Positions 18,022 to 28,342 of a stretch of DNA of 59,635 nucleotides are shown piece by piece. The first letter of the stretch is position 1; every line of letters begins with the position of its first letter. Location: positions 1-59,635 of the forward strand of contig CAYVDH010000002.1 in the NCBI GenBank assembly GCA_964450355.1, read 5' to 3'. A program made the position numbers and the translations under genes. The notes below the pieces were generated by a model, which was given only the letters and a program-made list of their open reading frames with translations, had not been told where the DNA came from and ran no database searches. Source of the DNA: CAYVDH01 sp964450355. Lineage in GTDB: Bacteria > Bacteroidota > Bacteroidia > NS11-12g > UBA955.

Positions 18022-21000
18022 ATGAAAAATAGATTGAAAAATAGATTACTTGTGTTAGTTGTATTGACTTATGGCTTAAATGCCAAGGCACAATTTCCTG
18101 TGCAGGTAATGACTCAATTAGTTGCTCCCTACAGCTTGAAACTGACGGATTATTATTTGAGCAGTACTCCAAAACTATATGTGACACTTACAAATCGCGA
18201 TTTTACCAACCCTAATCTTTCGGTAAAACTGAACCTAAAAATTGTGGGTAATAATGTAGAAATCAAATCAAACCCCAATGCTGTTTATACACCTATTGAA
18301 TTAATAGCAGGTGTTCCTCAGAGAATGTATTCGGTTGATATATCACAATATTTCGACCTTAATAATTTACTTTTTTCTGGCTTAACCAAAGAACAATATT
18401 TGACTACAGGAAAATTACCCGAAGGGCTTTATTATTTCTGTTTTTCTGTGTATGATGCAAATACAAATGAATTGCTAAGTGCACCCGAACAATGCGCTGT
18501 GGCTTGGATTTCGTTGGGAGACCCCCCAATTTTAAACTTACCTCAGAACAATTCGGAAGTGAGTGCAAGAGAACCCACAAACATTGTTTTTAACTGGTCT
18601 CCTCGACATCTCAACAGCCCAAATGCAGCTAGCAACACTGAATACGAGTTTCAATTGGTAGAATTGTTGGATAATTATGTTGATCCTAATGCTGGTTTTC
18701 AATCTTCAAAAATACTATACTCTACTACCACCAGATATACGAATCTGATTTATGGACCTGCTCAACCACAATTGATAAAAGGGAAAAGATACGCCTGGAG
18801 AGTTCAAGTAAAACCCATTTCAAAGGCGCAAGAATTTGATGAATATAGAAACAATGGTTTTAGCGATGTTTATTCATTTACTTATACGGAATATTGTCAA
18901 CCCATTCTCAGATTGCAGGCTAATGTTTCAGACCAAGAAGTAAGCTTTTCTTGGGCTCCAATTCAAAACGTGAGTTCATATTTTCTGCATTATCAGTTAT
19001 CTGACAGTCACGAAGACAGTTTGAATATTAGCAACCAAACATCAGCTTCTTTAACAAAGTTAGTAGCAAATGGAAAATATGTTTATTGGCTTACTTACAC
19101 TTGTAGTAGCGGTGTTTTAATTCAATCAGGTAAACAAAAATTTACTGTCCCTTCTACATTTAAAGTCAATGGCGAAAAACCGAGTAACCTTTGCCAACAG
19201 AATAAAAAAAACCTTACAGGAAATGTTTTTGTTTCCTATTATAACAATGGTTTAGAAATTAATTCTAGCAACCAATCAATATTAGTAAATTCTTATTCAG
19301 AATACAAAAAAGAGGCATTCAACTACAATGAAAATGTCAATACAAAGCTTCCTTTTGAAGGTGCGGAGGTTAATTTATTTCATTTAAAAAATGGAGTGGA
19401 AAAATTAATAGAAAAAGTAAGTACCGATATAAACGGTAAGTTTTCAATGAATGTTCAGCTTGAAACCTGCGACTTAGCCAATTATTATTTCAAAATAAAT
19501 GACTTGTCGGGAATGGTGAATGAAACCCAAATTTCATTGGATTCAACCAAACTGATTGGACAAACAATCTATACAGAAGCAATTCTATTTTTAAAGAGTT
19601 TTGAAATTAAACCTACAATTTTTTCACCCTATTCATCTTCTACTGAAAAAACTTATTTGGAAGTATGGCTTTCAAAATTGGATTGGGATAAAATGTATAT
19701 GCCCCTTGCCAAGGTATTGCAGGTAAATGATGCTACCAAAATGAGGTATAACAATAATGAGTATGTTTTAATAGATGTGATAAAGAATGGAGGTACCTAT
19801 AAAAAACTGCTTCAGAATCTCAACAATTCCAATGGTTATTTGTTCAAAACAGTGATTAAAGATATAGGTGAAAATACTGAAGTGATAGAGCCTATTAAAG
19901 ATTACACATATATAAGCAAGTGTTTTAAAACACAATTATACCAAACCTTTAAAGGGAAAATTACTTTTAAAAACAAACCTGTATCGCAAGCAGTTGTTTC
20001 TTTGTTGATTGAAAATCCAAACGATTTTTACAATAAAAATGTTGCACAAAATGAAACAACTATTTTATCGAATAACAATGGTTTTAAAACCATAAATTAT
20101 TTCTCCAATAACGATGGTGAATTTACCATAAACATTCCAAGATTACTTGAAAATGCTGTGGTAAAAATCAAAGTTGAATATTTCCAAGCAAACCCTGATT
20201 CGTACATCCAAGAAGTTAGAACAAGCAAGAGTTTGGTTTATACCACTGATATTGATTTAAAGATAAAATACTATTCTTATATAGGTTTTGTTGGTAAAAA
20301 TGTAGGCAATGAAATTACCCCAATTGCCAATGCCTTAGTGGCGTTAAGCAACAGCAATATCACTACAAAAACAAGTCAATACGGATATTTTGTTATTAGT
20401 TCTACTCAGAAATTAAATGGCAGCCTTACCATTAGCAATGATGGTTTTGAAAATCAAACTATAAATGTGTCATCCTTGCAGGTAGTTCCAATCAATTACA
20501 ATAACAATCTTTCTATTGAACAAGATTGGGCAGATGCTATTTCTAAATTGCCCATTATTATTAATTTTACCAATCAAAATCCTACACTAAAGAACAACTC
20601 CGAGCTATTTGGTAAAACGACAGGCATTTTGGCAAACACATACAATTACGAAGTAAATGTAATTTCTCAACAAATAGATGCAATAGTCAATGTTAATCCT
20701 ATAACCCTGACACCAAACAAAAACAGCAAAGTACCTGTCGAATTTTCAGTAAAATACAAAAACAACTTAATTGCACTTCCAATTTCATTGCAAGAAATTA
20801 ATTCAAACTCCAACAATCCAACAACACAAATTTATACGGAAGATGGTAAACACAACACTATATATTTAGCTGCAAACACCAATTACAATTTGAGTATTCG
20901 TTCATTTTCCAACTACATATTTAAGCCAATAAATAGCAATTTTAAAACAGTACAGCTGGGAAATAATTTGGTTCAAAAAATTGAAATTGTTTTGGAGCCT

Positions 21001-24000
21001 GCTATAGTTCAAAACATTAAAATTATCAGTTCAAAATCTAATTTAGTCATTCCAGGATGCAGTGTGGTATTAGAAGGCAATAATCAAACATTGCAATCGG
21101 ATAATAATGGAAATGTTCAACTTATTATTGGAGAAAACGAAATGTTTTCTATTTCTTTTTCAAAACAGTTCTACAAAGAAAAAATAATAAAAGGTAAAGG
21201 AAGTGATTTGATAGATTACAGTCAGATATTGATAGACACTCTGAATGTAAATTTTGAATACTTATCAGGTTTTCCTATTCAGGTTTCGCAGTATGTTGAT
21301 TTAGGAAACGGGCAATTTAATATCAGTGGTAAACTAAGAATCACTCCAAATAAATTAGTGAATGTGGATACGGCTGAAGGAAACTTGCTATTTAAAGATG
21401 TAGTGGTAAAAAAGGGCGGTGGTAAAAATAATTATTTTCCTATTTCTGATGTTGTTTTTGAAAATGGGGTTTTAAAAGCTGATTTATTCAATTACATACC
21501 CATTGAAATTAATAATCCAAAACTTACTAAAGCAATTAATTCCAATGATTACAGCAAAGCGGAGATTGGTGCAGAAAAAATTAACGCACGTATTGATTTA
21601 TTAGATTTTGAAAATAAATCACTCAGTTTAGGAACCTCCTCTTTTATTGATCTGGTAGGTGCAAATACTCCAAACGAATTCAAACAAATGTTTGCAGCAC
21701 CTAATCAGAATGTGGATGAAATCAGCAATAATAATGAGTATGCACTTAGCAATATAACCGGAAACTTCAACAACAAAGACCTTTTCCCCAATTACAATTC
21801 AGACAAAGATTTGCTGAAATTTAATGTGAATGGTAAAAATTCTATTATCAACAAAAATGAAATTGCTTTCTCAGGAAATTTGGATTTTGATAATACCTTG
21901 ACTAAAAATGGAGATAACAACAATCAATTTCCAGTTAAAAAGTTAGCCATAAAAAGAGATCTAAGCACCCTTACTTTAGCATTTGATGTGAGCAATGACA
22001 AACCATATTATGCAGGTATTGACAAACTACAAACCAAAATTACTTCAGTTAACTATAACGGTTTTGGAACAAACAATGGTCAATTAAATGTGGGCGGTGA
22101 GATTTGGTTTTGGAAAAAAGAAAAATCATCGCTCAATACCTTGGGTGTTGTTAAAATGAATGGTTTTAAAGTGATTCCATCTAACAGTGAAATTCATTTT
22201 AGTGGAAAATTGGAATTAGCCACGGGCTTGCCTGTTCAACAATTAAATTTCAAACCAACCGTTGGCAATGTAGATTTTGCATACTACCCTAATATTTTAT
22301 CATATGAAATTGCCACATCAGGTACTTTAGATTTTAATTTACATAGTAAGGAAACCTCGGTGATTGATCATTTTTTTCCTTTGGAAATAGAAGCATTCAA
22401 ACTGAAAACAAGTGATTTTACATTTTTCCTAAAAGCGAATGCTGAAGCTGGTATAGAGGTAGGTCCGGTAGCTATTGGATTAAATACTTTTATTCTAAAC
22501 ATAGGCTCTTCTGCTACCCTTTCATCAACCGATGAAATGTTGGACGATATTTCTGGCAACTACAATGTGCCCAAAATGAGTGATGGTGTGCCCTTAGAAA
22601 ATGACAAAGTAAATTGGATAGTTGGTATTGGCGGAAGTGTGGAAACAAGTATTAAAGAATTGACTTGTGGTGGAGGTGGAACGGTATTATTTGGCATGGA
22701 AAACAATCAATTCAAATGGATGGTAAAGGAAATTCAATTTAAATTGGAAAAGGGCGATATGTATGCCTTTGATGTGGCCGCAAAATTTAGCAATAACGAT
22801 ACACGCAATGGGTTTGAAGCATCTGGTACCGGTACTTTTTTGAAGAACACTGTATCGCTTGGTTTTAAGTACTACAAATACAGCAATAAAAACATAGAAT
22901 GTGGTGCTACTATAGGCTATGAACCTAAGAAACCCTTTGTTACAGGGCCAGTAGAATGGTTTAGAGTAGGTGGAGGTTTTGATTATAATCAAAACAACAA
23001 TTCACTGGCTTTTTGGATAAATGGTCAAGCTAGTGTGGTAGGAATGCCCAGAGAAATCATGTATGTAGATGCAGAAAAATTGGGTATTCTATTTCAAACA
23101 AAAGATTGCGGTGCAGTTCCTGTTATTGAGGGGAATGCAAAATTATATTTAACCGAAACTCAAGCTGGAGAAGTAAATAGTAAAATTGATTTTTGTAAAA
23201 ACTTCTTTTTACTGAGTGGGAACGTTGCTCTGCCCAATAAAATTCCAGGCATTAAAATTGACCCACAACAATTTGTCATTTATGGACAACACTCTCCGGG
23301 CGGTGTCACTGAAGGAAGCATGTTTGCAGCCTACACCACCAAATCAAAAAATAGTTTTGCCAAAGGCAATGCCGTATTTGCTTTGGGCTATCAGTTTTGT
23401 ATAGACAATCCAAATGTGCCTCAGGAAATTCTAACTTTTTGGGATGCGATTGACGACCGAGCAAAGCAATTTAAAAATGTAAAAAACAATCATAATTCAC
23501 AAGGAATTAATGTAGGTAACATAACTCAAGCAATGAAAGCAAAACCCAATTATTTCAGTGCTTTTTATGTGGGTACCAAACTCACCATTCCCAATAATGG
23601 TGGTTCTTACAACCTCAAAGTAAGTGATTGGGATGCAATGACCATTGATTACAATATGTATTTTGACGGATTCACATTTTTCACTTTTAGGTTTGATGAA
23701 TTGTATGCTAGAGGCTATGGAAATTATTATTTCAATCCTGTATTTGATATTGACATAGCCAGTTCACTCAAGTTCAAAGCAGATATTCAACTCAATACTA
23801 CTTTAGATGTAAAATTGAATGGCAATGATTGGTATATGGATGGAAAAGGTGATGGTAAAATTGAAATTACTACAGGTGGCAATTTAAAAAAATGCAACAG
23901 TGCTAGTATCAAAATGAAATGTGTAGCAAAAGTATTTAAACAATGCATTATAAAAGTACCAACTGGATTGAAGTTAAAAATTTGTGCTGACTTAAATCTC

Positions 24001-24054
24001 GACTTTAAGCTACAAGATGGTAAAGCCCCTAAGTTTAACATTCATTGGAATTAA
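18022..24054 (+). CDS. Giant secreted beta-rich protein, cassette 2 (paralogue of the 209 gene)
   Basis: A 2010-residue protein with a signal peptide (cleavage after AKAQ near residue 24). The N-terminal domain matches that of the first giant protein in order and wording: 'APYSLKLTDYYLSSTPKLYVTL', 'FDLNNLLFSGLTKEQYL', 'LPEGLYYFCFSVYD', then an Fn3-like domain with 'NIVFNWSPRH', 'LIYGPAQPQLIKGKRYAWRVQ' and 'FSDVYSFTYTEYC'. CarboxypepD_reg-like modules appear near residues 443 (PFEGAEVNLFHLKNG), 645 (GKITFKNKPVSQAVVSLL) and 753. The C-terminal half is beta-rich with no recognisable enzyme motif and ends in a cysteine-containing segment. There is no T9SS sorting domain. It is followed after 15 bases by the Fn3 partner gene. 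Function unknown. Confidence 0.85.
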   Translation: MKNRLKNRLLVLVVLTYGLNAKAQFPVQVMTQLVAPYSLKLTDYYLSSTPKLYVTLTNRDFTNPNLSVKLNLKIVGNNVEIKSNPNAVYTPIELIAGVPQRMYSVDISQYFDLNNLLFSGLTKEQYLTTGKLPEGLYYFCFSVYDANTNELLSAPEQCAVAWISLGDPPILNLPQNNSEVSAREPTNIVFNWSPRHLNSPNAASNTEYEFQLVELLDNYVDPNAGFQSSKILYSTTTRYTNLIYGPAQPQLIKGKRYAWRVQVKPISKAQEFDEYRNNGFSDVYSFTYTEYCQPILRLQANVSDQEVSFSWAPIQNVSSYFLHYQLSDSHEDSLNISNQTSASLTKLVANGKYVYWLTYTCSSGVLIQSGKQKFTVPSTFKVNGEKPSNLCQQNKKNLTGNVFVSYYNNGLEINSSNQSILVNSYSEYKKEAFNYNENVNTKLPFEGAEVNLFHLKNGVEKLIEKVSTDINGKFSMNVQLETCDLANYYFKINDLSGMVNETQISLDSTKLIGQTIYTEAILFLKSFEIKPTIFSPYSSSTEKTYLEVWLSKLDWDKMYMPLAKVLQVNDATKMRYNNNEYVLIDVIKNGGTYKKLLQNLNNSNGYLFKTVIKDIGENTEVIEPIKDYTYISKCFKTQLYQTFKGKITFKNKPVSQAVVSLLIENPNDFYNKNVAQNETTILSNNNGFKTINYFSNNDGEFTINIPRLLENAVVKIKVEYFQANPDSYIQEVRTSKSLVYTTDIDLKIKYYSYIGFVGKNVGNEITPIANALVALSNSNITTKTSQYGYFVISSTQKLNGSLTISNDGFENQTINVSSLQVVPINYNNNLSIEQDWADAISKLPIIINFTNQNPTLKNNSELFGKTTGILANTYNYEVNVISQQIDAIVNVNPITLTPNKNSKVPVEFSVKYKNNLIALPISLQEINSNSNNPTTQIYTEDGKHNTIYLAANTNYNLSIRSFSNYIFKPINSNFKTVQLGNNLVQKIEIVLEPAIVQNIKIISSKSNLVIPGCSVVLEGNNQTLQSDNNGNVQLIIGENEMFSISFSKQFYKEKIIKGKGSDLIDYSQILIDTLNVNFEYLSGFPIQVSQYVDLGNGQFNISGKLRITPNKLVNVDTAEGNLLFKDVVVKKGGGKNNYFPISDVVFENGVLKADLFNYIPIEINNPKLTKAINSNDYSKAEIGAEKINARIDLLDFENKSLSLGTSSFIDLVGANTPNEFKQMFAAPNQNVDEISNNNEYALSNITGNFNNKDLFPNYNSDKDLLKFNVNGKNSIINKNEIAFSGNLDFDNTLTKNGDNNNQFPVKKLAIKRDLSTLTLAFDVSNDKPYYAGIDKLQTKITSVNYNGFGTNNGQLNVGGEIWFWKKEKSSLNTLGVVKMNGFKVIPSNSEIHFSGKLELATGLPVQQLNFKPTVGNVDFAYYPNILSYEIATSGTLDFNLHSKETSVIDHFFPLEIEAFKLKTSDFTFFLKANAEAGIEVGPVAIGLNTFILNIGSSATLSSTDEMLDDISGNYNVPKMSDGVPLENDKVNWIVGIGGSVETSIKELTCGGGGTVLFGMENNQFKWMVKEIQFKLEKGDMYAFDVAAKFSNNDTRNGFEASGTGTFLKNTVSLGFKYYKYSNKNIECGATIGYEPKKPFVTGPVEWFRVGGGFDYNQNNNSLAFWINGQASVVGMPREIMYVDAEKLGILFQTKDCGAVPVIEGNAKLYLTETQAGEVNSKIDFCKNFFLLSGNVALPNKIPGIKIDPQQFVIYGQHSPGGVTEGSMFAAYTTKSKNSFAKGNAVFALGYQFCIDNPNVPQEILTFWDAIDDRAKQFKNVKNNHNSQGINVGNITQAMKAKPNYFSAFYVGTKLTIPNNGGSYNLKVSDWDAMTIDYNMYFDGFTFFTFRFDELYARGYGNYYFNPVFDIDIASSLKFKADIQLNTTLDVKLNGNDWYMDGKGDGKIEITTGGNLKKCNSASIKMKCVAKVFKQCIIKVPTGLKLKICADLNLDFKLQDGKAPKFNIHWN

Positions 24055-24069
24055 AATGAGGAGAAAATA

Positions 24070-26178
24070 ATGAAGAGAAAAACCATAATATTAATCATAT
24101 ACTGCTTAGCACTTGATGTATATGCTCAAAAAGGTGCAAAAGAAAGTGATAAAATTCTTTATCAATCTTCACCTAAAGGCATTTATTTGCATGTAATCCC
24201 TCAAGCCATGTACAGTTCTGATGATTCTATGAGGTTGAAGAACTTAGATTATTTTATTATTTATCGCTCTGAAATACTTTCTGAAAACAATAAAAATACT
24301 GAAAATCAGCAAATCGGATTGTTAAAAAAAGTTGGCACTTACAATGAAATTGCAGAGATTTTTGGTAATGAAAAATTGCAGCGTATCAAAAGGGTTTTGA
24401 ATTTAAACGATGCTAATAGTGTCGTTCAATATTTTAAAAACAAAAAAAATCCGGAACAATACCCTCTCATTTATCAATTGATTGAAACTAAAATAGTAGC
24501 TGGAGATGTGTATTGGGATAAAACAGCCAAACCTGAAACAAAATATAAGTATTTGGTAATTGCTGTGTTAAAGAATGGGGAGCAAAAAGATTGGGGAAAT
24601 GTGATTACACAAAACAATTCGAAGGATTTATCCATCAATTATTTCAAACCTGTATTTAATAAAAGAGAAGTTTATGATAGTGCCATAGTTTTGAATTGGG
24701 TTTTGGTGGTTGACCGTGTAAAAGAGGGCGATAGAACGGTGTTGTATGACGAAACAAATGGATACAATCCAATGTGGAATGACAATGTGAATTTGTATGC
24801 CACAGTTTATAATTTTAGCAATGGAAAATACCACGAACTAAAAAGAATAGCTGCCAATTGGAATGAAGAATTAGACACAGCCATTTTTTCAGTTTCAATT
24901 CCTGCAGCATCATATCAGGCATACAATAATTTTATACAGTTGGAAGACAATGTTTACAATAGAGGTAATAATAGTGATACCGTAGAATCCTTTTGTGTAA
25001 ACGATGACAATCTTCCAATAATAAAAGAAATTTTTATAACAGACACGGTAGATGCTGTTAAAATTGCTTGGCATTCACAAAGTAAATTGCCCTTCATCAA
25101 AGCAGTACAAATCATTCGCGAATTTAGCAAGGATTCTATTGCAATGAAGGATACGCTACCATTGATAAACGTTTACGATTCTGTGTATTACGATTATCAT
25201 ATTTTGCCTGGAATTAAGTATTTGTATTTCGCTAAGTTCATTTATCATCCTAGTATAGATGCCAAACAAAGCATCCCAGCACAAGGTGTTGGTTCTTATA
25301 TCAAGTTCAGCAAACCAAATATTCCAACTATGCTTACAGCAAGAGATGAAAAGGGAAATAACAGATTAAATTGGGATTATGTAACTCAAAAAAGTTTCTA
25401 CGCCTACTATGTATATCGTGGTACAAATCCCGATAAAGTGAAATTAATTAGTCCTGCTATTTTTGAAAAAACATATTTAGATACTTCCATTTCATTAAGC
25501 CCAAGACTTACTTATTATTACAAAGTAGTAGCTGAAAATTTAAGAAACGACACCAGTTTATATTCTGATTTTGCTTCCATTACTCCTAATAGAAAAGTTG
25601 CCTTTGCAACTGCTTCAGTATATGATTTTTATTATGAAAATAACCAGTTGCACATCACTTGGACAGATGTACGAAATACAGACAATTTTGTAAAATCATA
25701 TCAATTGTACCGCAGGTATTTAGGAGAAGAAAAATATCTCCTCTTAACACCAGAACCGTTATCGGTAGCTGCTTTTACCGATAAAAACATCAAACCCAAT
25801 GAGCGTATTTATTACAAGGCAGTATCTGTTTCCCACCAAGGCGACACCATTCATTCTCCTATTATTGGCGAGTTCTTTTTACCTAAATCTAAAGTAGATG
25901 TGGTTAGTGATTTTTCTTTAAAAAATGTAGCTGATGGCATCCTGATTTCGTTGCCCAAAGTAAATTACAGCAATCGAAAAGCATATATTATTTACCGAAG
26001 AAAAGCAACAGAAGATACTTTTGAAAAAGTGGGTATATTGGACAATTGCAATTTTGAATTAGTAGATACCAATGTGCAACCCAACACCAATTATGTTTAT
26101 GCCATTGCTATAGTAGATAGAGATGGAAAAGAAGGGTCAATAAGTGTAAGTAAGTCTATTAAAAAAACAAAATCATGA
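24070..26178 (+). CDS. Secreted fibronectin type III-like protein, cassette 2 (paralogue of the 7003 gene)
   Basis: A 702-residue protein with a signal peptide ending near residue 20 (VYAQ). The N-terminal 200 residues are of unknown fold (YFIIYRSE..., then KTAKPETKYKYLVIAVLKNG). The rest carries Fn3-like domains marked by 'AVKIAWHSQSKLPFIKAVQIIRE', 'NRLNWDYVTQKSFYAYYVYRG', 'LHITWTDVRNTDNFVKSYQLYRR' and 'ILISLPKVNYSNRKAYIIYRR'. The layout of N-terminal region plus four Fn3-like domains repeats that of the 643-residue protein in cassette 1, and so does its place directly after a giant protein. Its stop overlaps the start of the barrel gene (26175-26178). Confidence 0.85.
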   Translation: MKRKTIILIIYCLALDVYAQKGAKESDKILYQSSPKGIYLHVIPQAMYSSDDSMRLKNLDYFIIYRSEILSENNKNTENQQIGLLKKVGTYNEIAEIFGNEKLQRIKRVLNLNDANSVVQYFKNKKNPEQYPLIYQLIETKIVAGDVYWDKTAKPETKYKYLVIAVLKNGEQKDWGNVITQNNSKDLSINYFKPVFNKREVYDSAIVLNWVLVVDRVKEGDRTVLYDETNGYNPMWNDNVNLYATVYNFSNGKYHELKRIAANWNEELDTAIFSVSIPAASYQAYNNFIQLEDNVYNRGNNSDTVESFCVNDDNLPIIKEIFITDTVDAVKIAWHSQSKLPFIKAVQIIREFSKDSIAMKDTLPLINVYDSVYYDYHILPGIKYLYFAKFIYHPSIDAKQSIPAQGVGSYIKFSKPNIPTMLTARDEKGNNRLNWDYVTQKSFYAYYVYRGTNPDKVKLISPAIFEKTYLDTSISLSPRLTYYYKVVAENLRNDTSLYSDFASITPNRKVAFATASVYDFYYENNQLHITWTDVRNTDNFVKSYQLYRRYLGEEKYLLLTPEPLSVAAFTDKNIKPNERIYYKAVSVSHQGDTIHSPIIGEFFLPKSKVDVVSDFSLKNVADGILISLPKVNYSNRKAYIIYRRKATEDTFEKVGILDNCNFELVDTNVQPNTNYVYAIAIVDRDGKEGSISVSKSIKKTKS

Positions 26179-27908
26179 TGACGAAACTTCTTTCAAAATG
26201 TAAACTACTAATTTTTCCCTTCTTTTTGTTTTGTGCAAAAAGCGCTACTAGTCAAGAAATAAATTTGGAGCATGTAAAAGAAAATATCAAACAAGCCAAA
26301 CTTTTAACTACATCGGGAGGAATCAATTTCAACACCTTCAGTTATAATGGTTCTAATTTGGCTAATAGAAATCCTTTTACCTGGCAATTGATAGGCAATG
26401 TCAATTTCAGGGTAGCTAACCTTATTGACTTACCTGTAACCTTTAATTTTACTAATCTTTCTCATCAATATAAACTTCCCATTTCGCCTTCTCGTATTGG
26501 CATTCATCCTACTTACAAAGGTTTCAAAGCACATTTGGGTGATGTGAATATGGTGTTTAGCCCTTATACTTTAAATGCGCATCAGTTTACTGGAGCTGGA
26601 TTTGATTATCAACCCCTGAAATCAAAATTTAACTTTAGCTTGATGACAGGGCGCATGCAAAAAGCAGTAAACTACGAATATGGAAATCAAAATATTGTTC
26701 CAGCATACCAGAGATTTGGTTATGGATTTAGAGTTGGATTTAATGATAAACTTGCCTCAGTTCATTTGAACTTCTTTAGTGCAAAAGATAAAATCAATTC
26801 AGTTAGTACACCTTTGGATTCTATAGGTATAAAACCATTGCAGAACGCAGTGGGTAGTATTAGTGCTGCTTTCAGGCCAGCAAAATTCGTGGAATTGAGT
26901 ATTGAGTCTGCTGTAAGTGCTATGACAGAAGATTTGAGAAATTCAGAAGATAAAATAAATAGAAGTCTATACTTGGTGGGTAATTTAATTCACTCAAACA
27001 ATACAACAACCATTCATAATGCCACCAATGCCAAATTGAAATTCAACATTAAGAATGCTGTTTTAGGGATAGGTTACGAAAAAATTGATCCTGGTTTCAG
27101 AACTCTTGGTGCTTATTTCTTTGCTAATGATTTAACCAATTACACCTTGCTATTTGCCAAACCACTTTTTAAAAACAAACTTAGCATCAATACCAATTTC
27201 GGTTTACAATACGACAATTTAGATAATAACAAAGCTAACACAAACTCACGTTTTGTGGGTTTGTTTAATATCAATTTTTCTCCAAATGAAAAATTTATTT
27301 TAAGTGCTAACTATTCCAATTTCAGAACTTATATGCGTATCAAGTCACAGTTTTTATTCATCAATCAAATCAATCAGTTGCAGACTTTAGACACTTTTAA
27401 TTTTACTCAAATCACTGACAATGTCAATGTTTTTGTTATGCAGCAAGTACATAAAAATGCAAAAAACGCACAATATATAAATGCCAATTTTAGTTTTCAA
27501 AATGCTCAAGTAATTCAAAAAACAAATGAGAGTGGCAGCAACAAATCTATATTTTATAATTTCAACTGTGCTTACACCTACAACTATTTACCTTCAAATT
27601 ATACTGTTACAACCTCCTATAATTTATCACTCAATGATTTGAACGACCAGTCAATTATTACTCAAGGTCCAATATTGAGTTTGGATAAAAAATCAAAGAA
27701 TAAAAATTTAGGTTTTGGTACATCTATTTCATATAACAAAAGCACATCTAGTAACGGAATTATAGCAGCAACCGACATTTACAACTTCCGATTTTACTTC
27801 AATTATTTACTCTTGAAAAAACACAATTTTAGACTGAGTACAGGTTATCAAAATTTCAATCATCAAAGTAATTGGTTGATAAATGCGGGATATGGATTAA
27901 GATTTTAA
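26175..27908 (+). CDS. Outer-membrane beta-barrel protein, cassette 2
   Basis: A 577-residue protein with a signal peptide (cleavage after TSQ near residue 27). The body alternates polar and hydrophobic/aromatic residues in strand-length blocks (GNVNFRVANLIDLPVTFNFTNL, FNFSLMTGRMQ, YGFRVGFNDKLASVHLNFF, LSINTNFGLQYDNL). The C-terminus is NAGYGLRF, ending in the aromatic residue typical of outer-membrane barrels. Translation is coupled to the Fn3 gene (ATGA); ATG 26175 is used, with ATG 26178 possible. It replaces the PKD lipoprotein of cassette 1, so a membrane anchor or export partner for the giant/Fn3 pair is a reasonable inference. Confidence 0.8.
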   Translation: MMTKLLSKCKLLIFPFFLFCAKSATSQEINLEHVKENIKQAKLLTTSGGINFNTFSYNGSNLANRNPFTWQLIGNVNFRVANLIDLPVTFNFTNLSHQYKLPISPSRIGIHPTYKGFKAHLGDVNMVFSPYTLNAHQFTGAGFDYQPLKSKFNFSLMTGRMQKAVNYEYGNQNIVPAYQRFGYGFRVGFNDKLASVHLNFFSAKDKINSVSTPLDSIGIKPLQNAVGSISAAFRPAKFVELSIESAVSAMTEDLRNSEDKINRSLYLVGNLIHSNNTTTIHNATNAKLKFNIKNAVLGIGYEKIDPGFRTLGAYFFANDLTNYTLLFAKPLFKNKLSINTNFGLQYDNLDNNKANTNSRFVGLFNINFSPNEKFILSANYSNFRTYMRIKSQFLFINQINQLQTLDTFNFTQITDNVNVFVMQQVHKNAKNAQYINANFSFQNAQVIQKTNESGSNKSIFYNFNCAYTYNYLPSNYTVTTSYNLSLNDLNDQSIITQGPILSLDKKSKNKNLGFGTSISYNKSTSSNGIIAATDIYNFRFYFNYLLLKKHNFRLSTGYQNFNHQSNWLINAGYGLRF

Positions 27909-27909
27909 C

Positions 27910-27924
27910 AAGGTTTGTAACCTT
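27910..27924 (+). terminator. Short hairpin after cassette 2
   Basis: AAGGTT (27910-27915) pairs with AACCTT (27919-27924) around TGT, two bases after the barrel gene stop. No T-run follows. A second 6-bp hairpin at 27969-27986 (GTGTTT/AAACAC) is followed by GATTTT. Either could be the transcript end. Confidence 0.3.
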
Positions 27925-28032
27925 ATAAGTTAACTTGAGTTCGGTTTAAGAGTTTAATAAAAATAAAAGTGTTTTTCTTCAAACACGATTTTCAAAGATA
28001 GTTTTCCAAACTTCAATATTTTATCAACTTAG

Positions 28033-28287
28033 TTAAACCCAGAATCCGCATTAGAATTCTATTCCAAATAAAAAATGCTGCAAACTCAAGCGTCTTCTCG
28101 ATTTTATTCTTTGAAATAGCATTGCTATTCCTGCATCATAAAATCTTGCGAGGACTCTTGATTTTATTCTATGTCCGCCTTTGGTGGAGCCTTTTTTATT
28201 TTATTCATGAATTTAATTTAACATTATTGCATTCATTAGCTCGCAAGCTCGGTTCATAACTAAACCTAATGCGGAATCTGGGTTAAA
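28033..28287. repeat. MITE-like element with 22-bp terminal inverted repeats
   Basis: The 22 bases at 28033-28054 match the reverse complement of 28266-28287 at 20 positions; the shared core is TCCGCATTAG / CTAATGCGGA next to CCCAGA / TCTGGG. Inside are ATTTTATTC at 28101, 28161 and 28198 (the first two exactly 60 bases apart, extended to 11 bases), the palindrome AATAGCATTGCTATT near 28116-28130, and a TCCGCC-TTT-GGTGGA hairpin near 28174-28188. No transposase is encoded, so if mobile it is non-autonomous. No clear target-site duplication was identified. Confidence 0.55.
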
Positions 28288-28342
28288 AATGAATTTAGGT
28301 TAAATAGAAATTAACATGAATGGAATATGATAAATGCCCTAA

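Larger units (their letters stand above)
27909..28342. other. 434-base non-coding gap between convergent operons
   Basis: No credible reading frame on either strand. It holds two small hairpins just after 27908 and, from 28033 to 28287, an element bounded by inverted repeats (separate entry). The remaining 50 bases before 28343 show nothing. Confidence 0.7.

Noticed and set aside
28101..28206. Three ATTTTATTC repeats as a small CRISPR array
   Set aside because: The repeats are only 9-11 bases, unevenly spaced, and no cas genes are present; they lie inside the inverted-repeat element.
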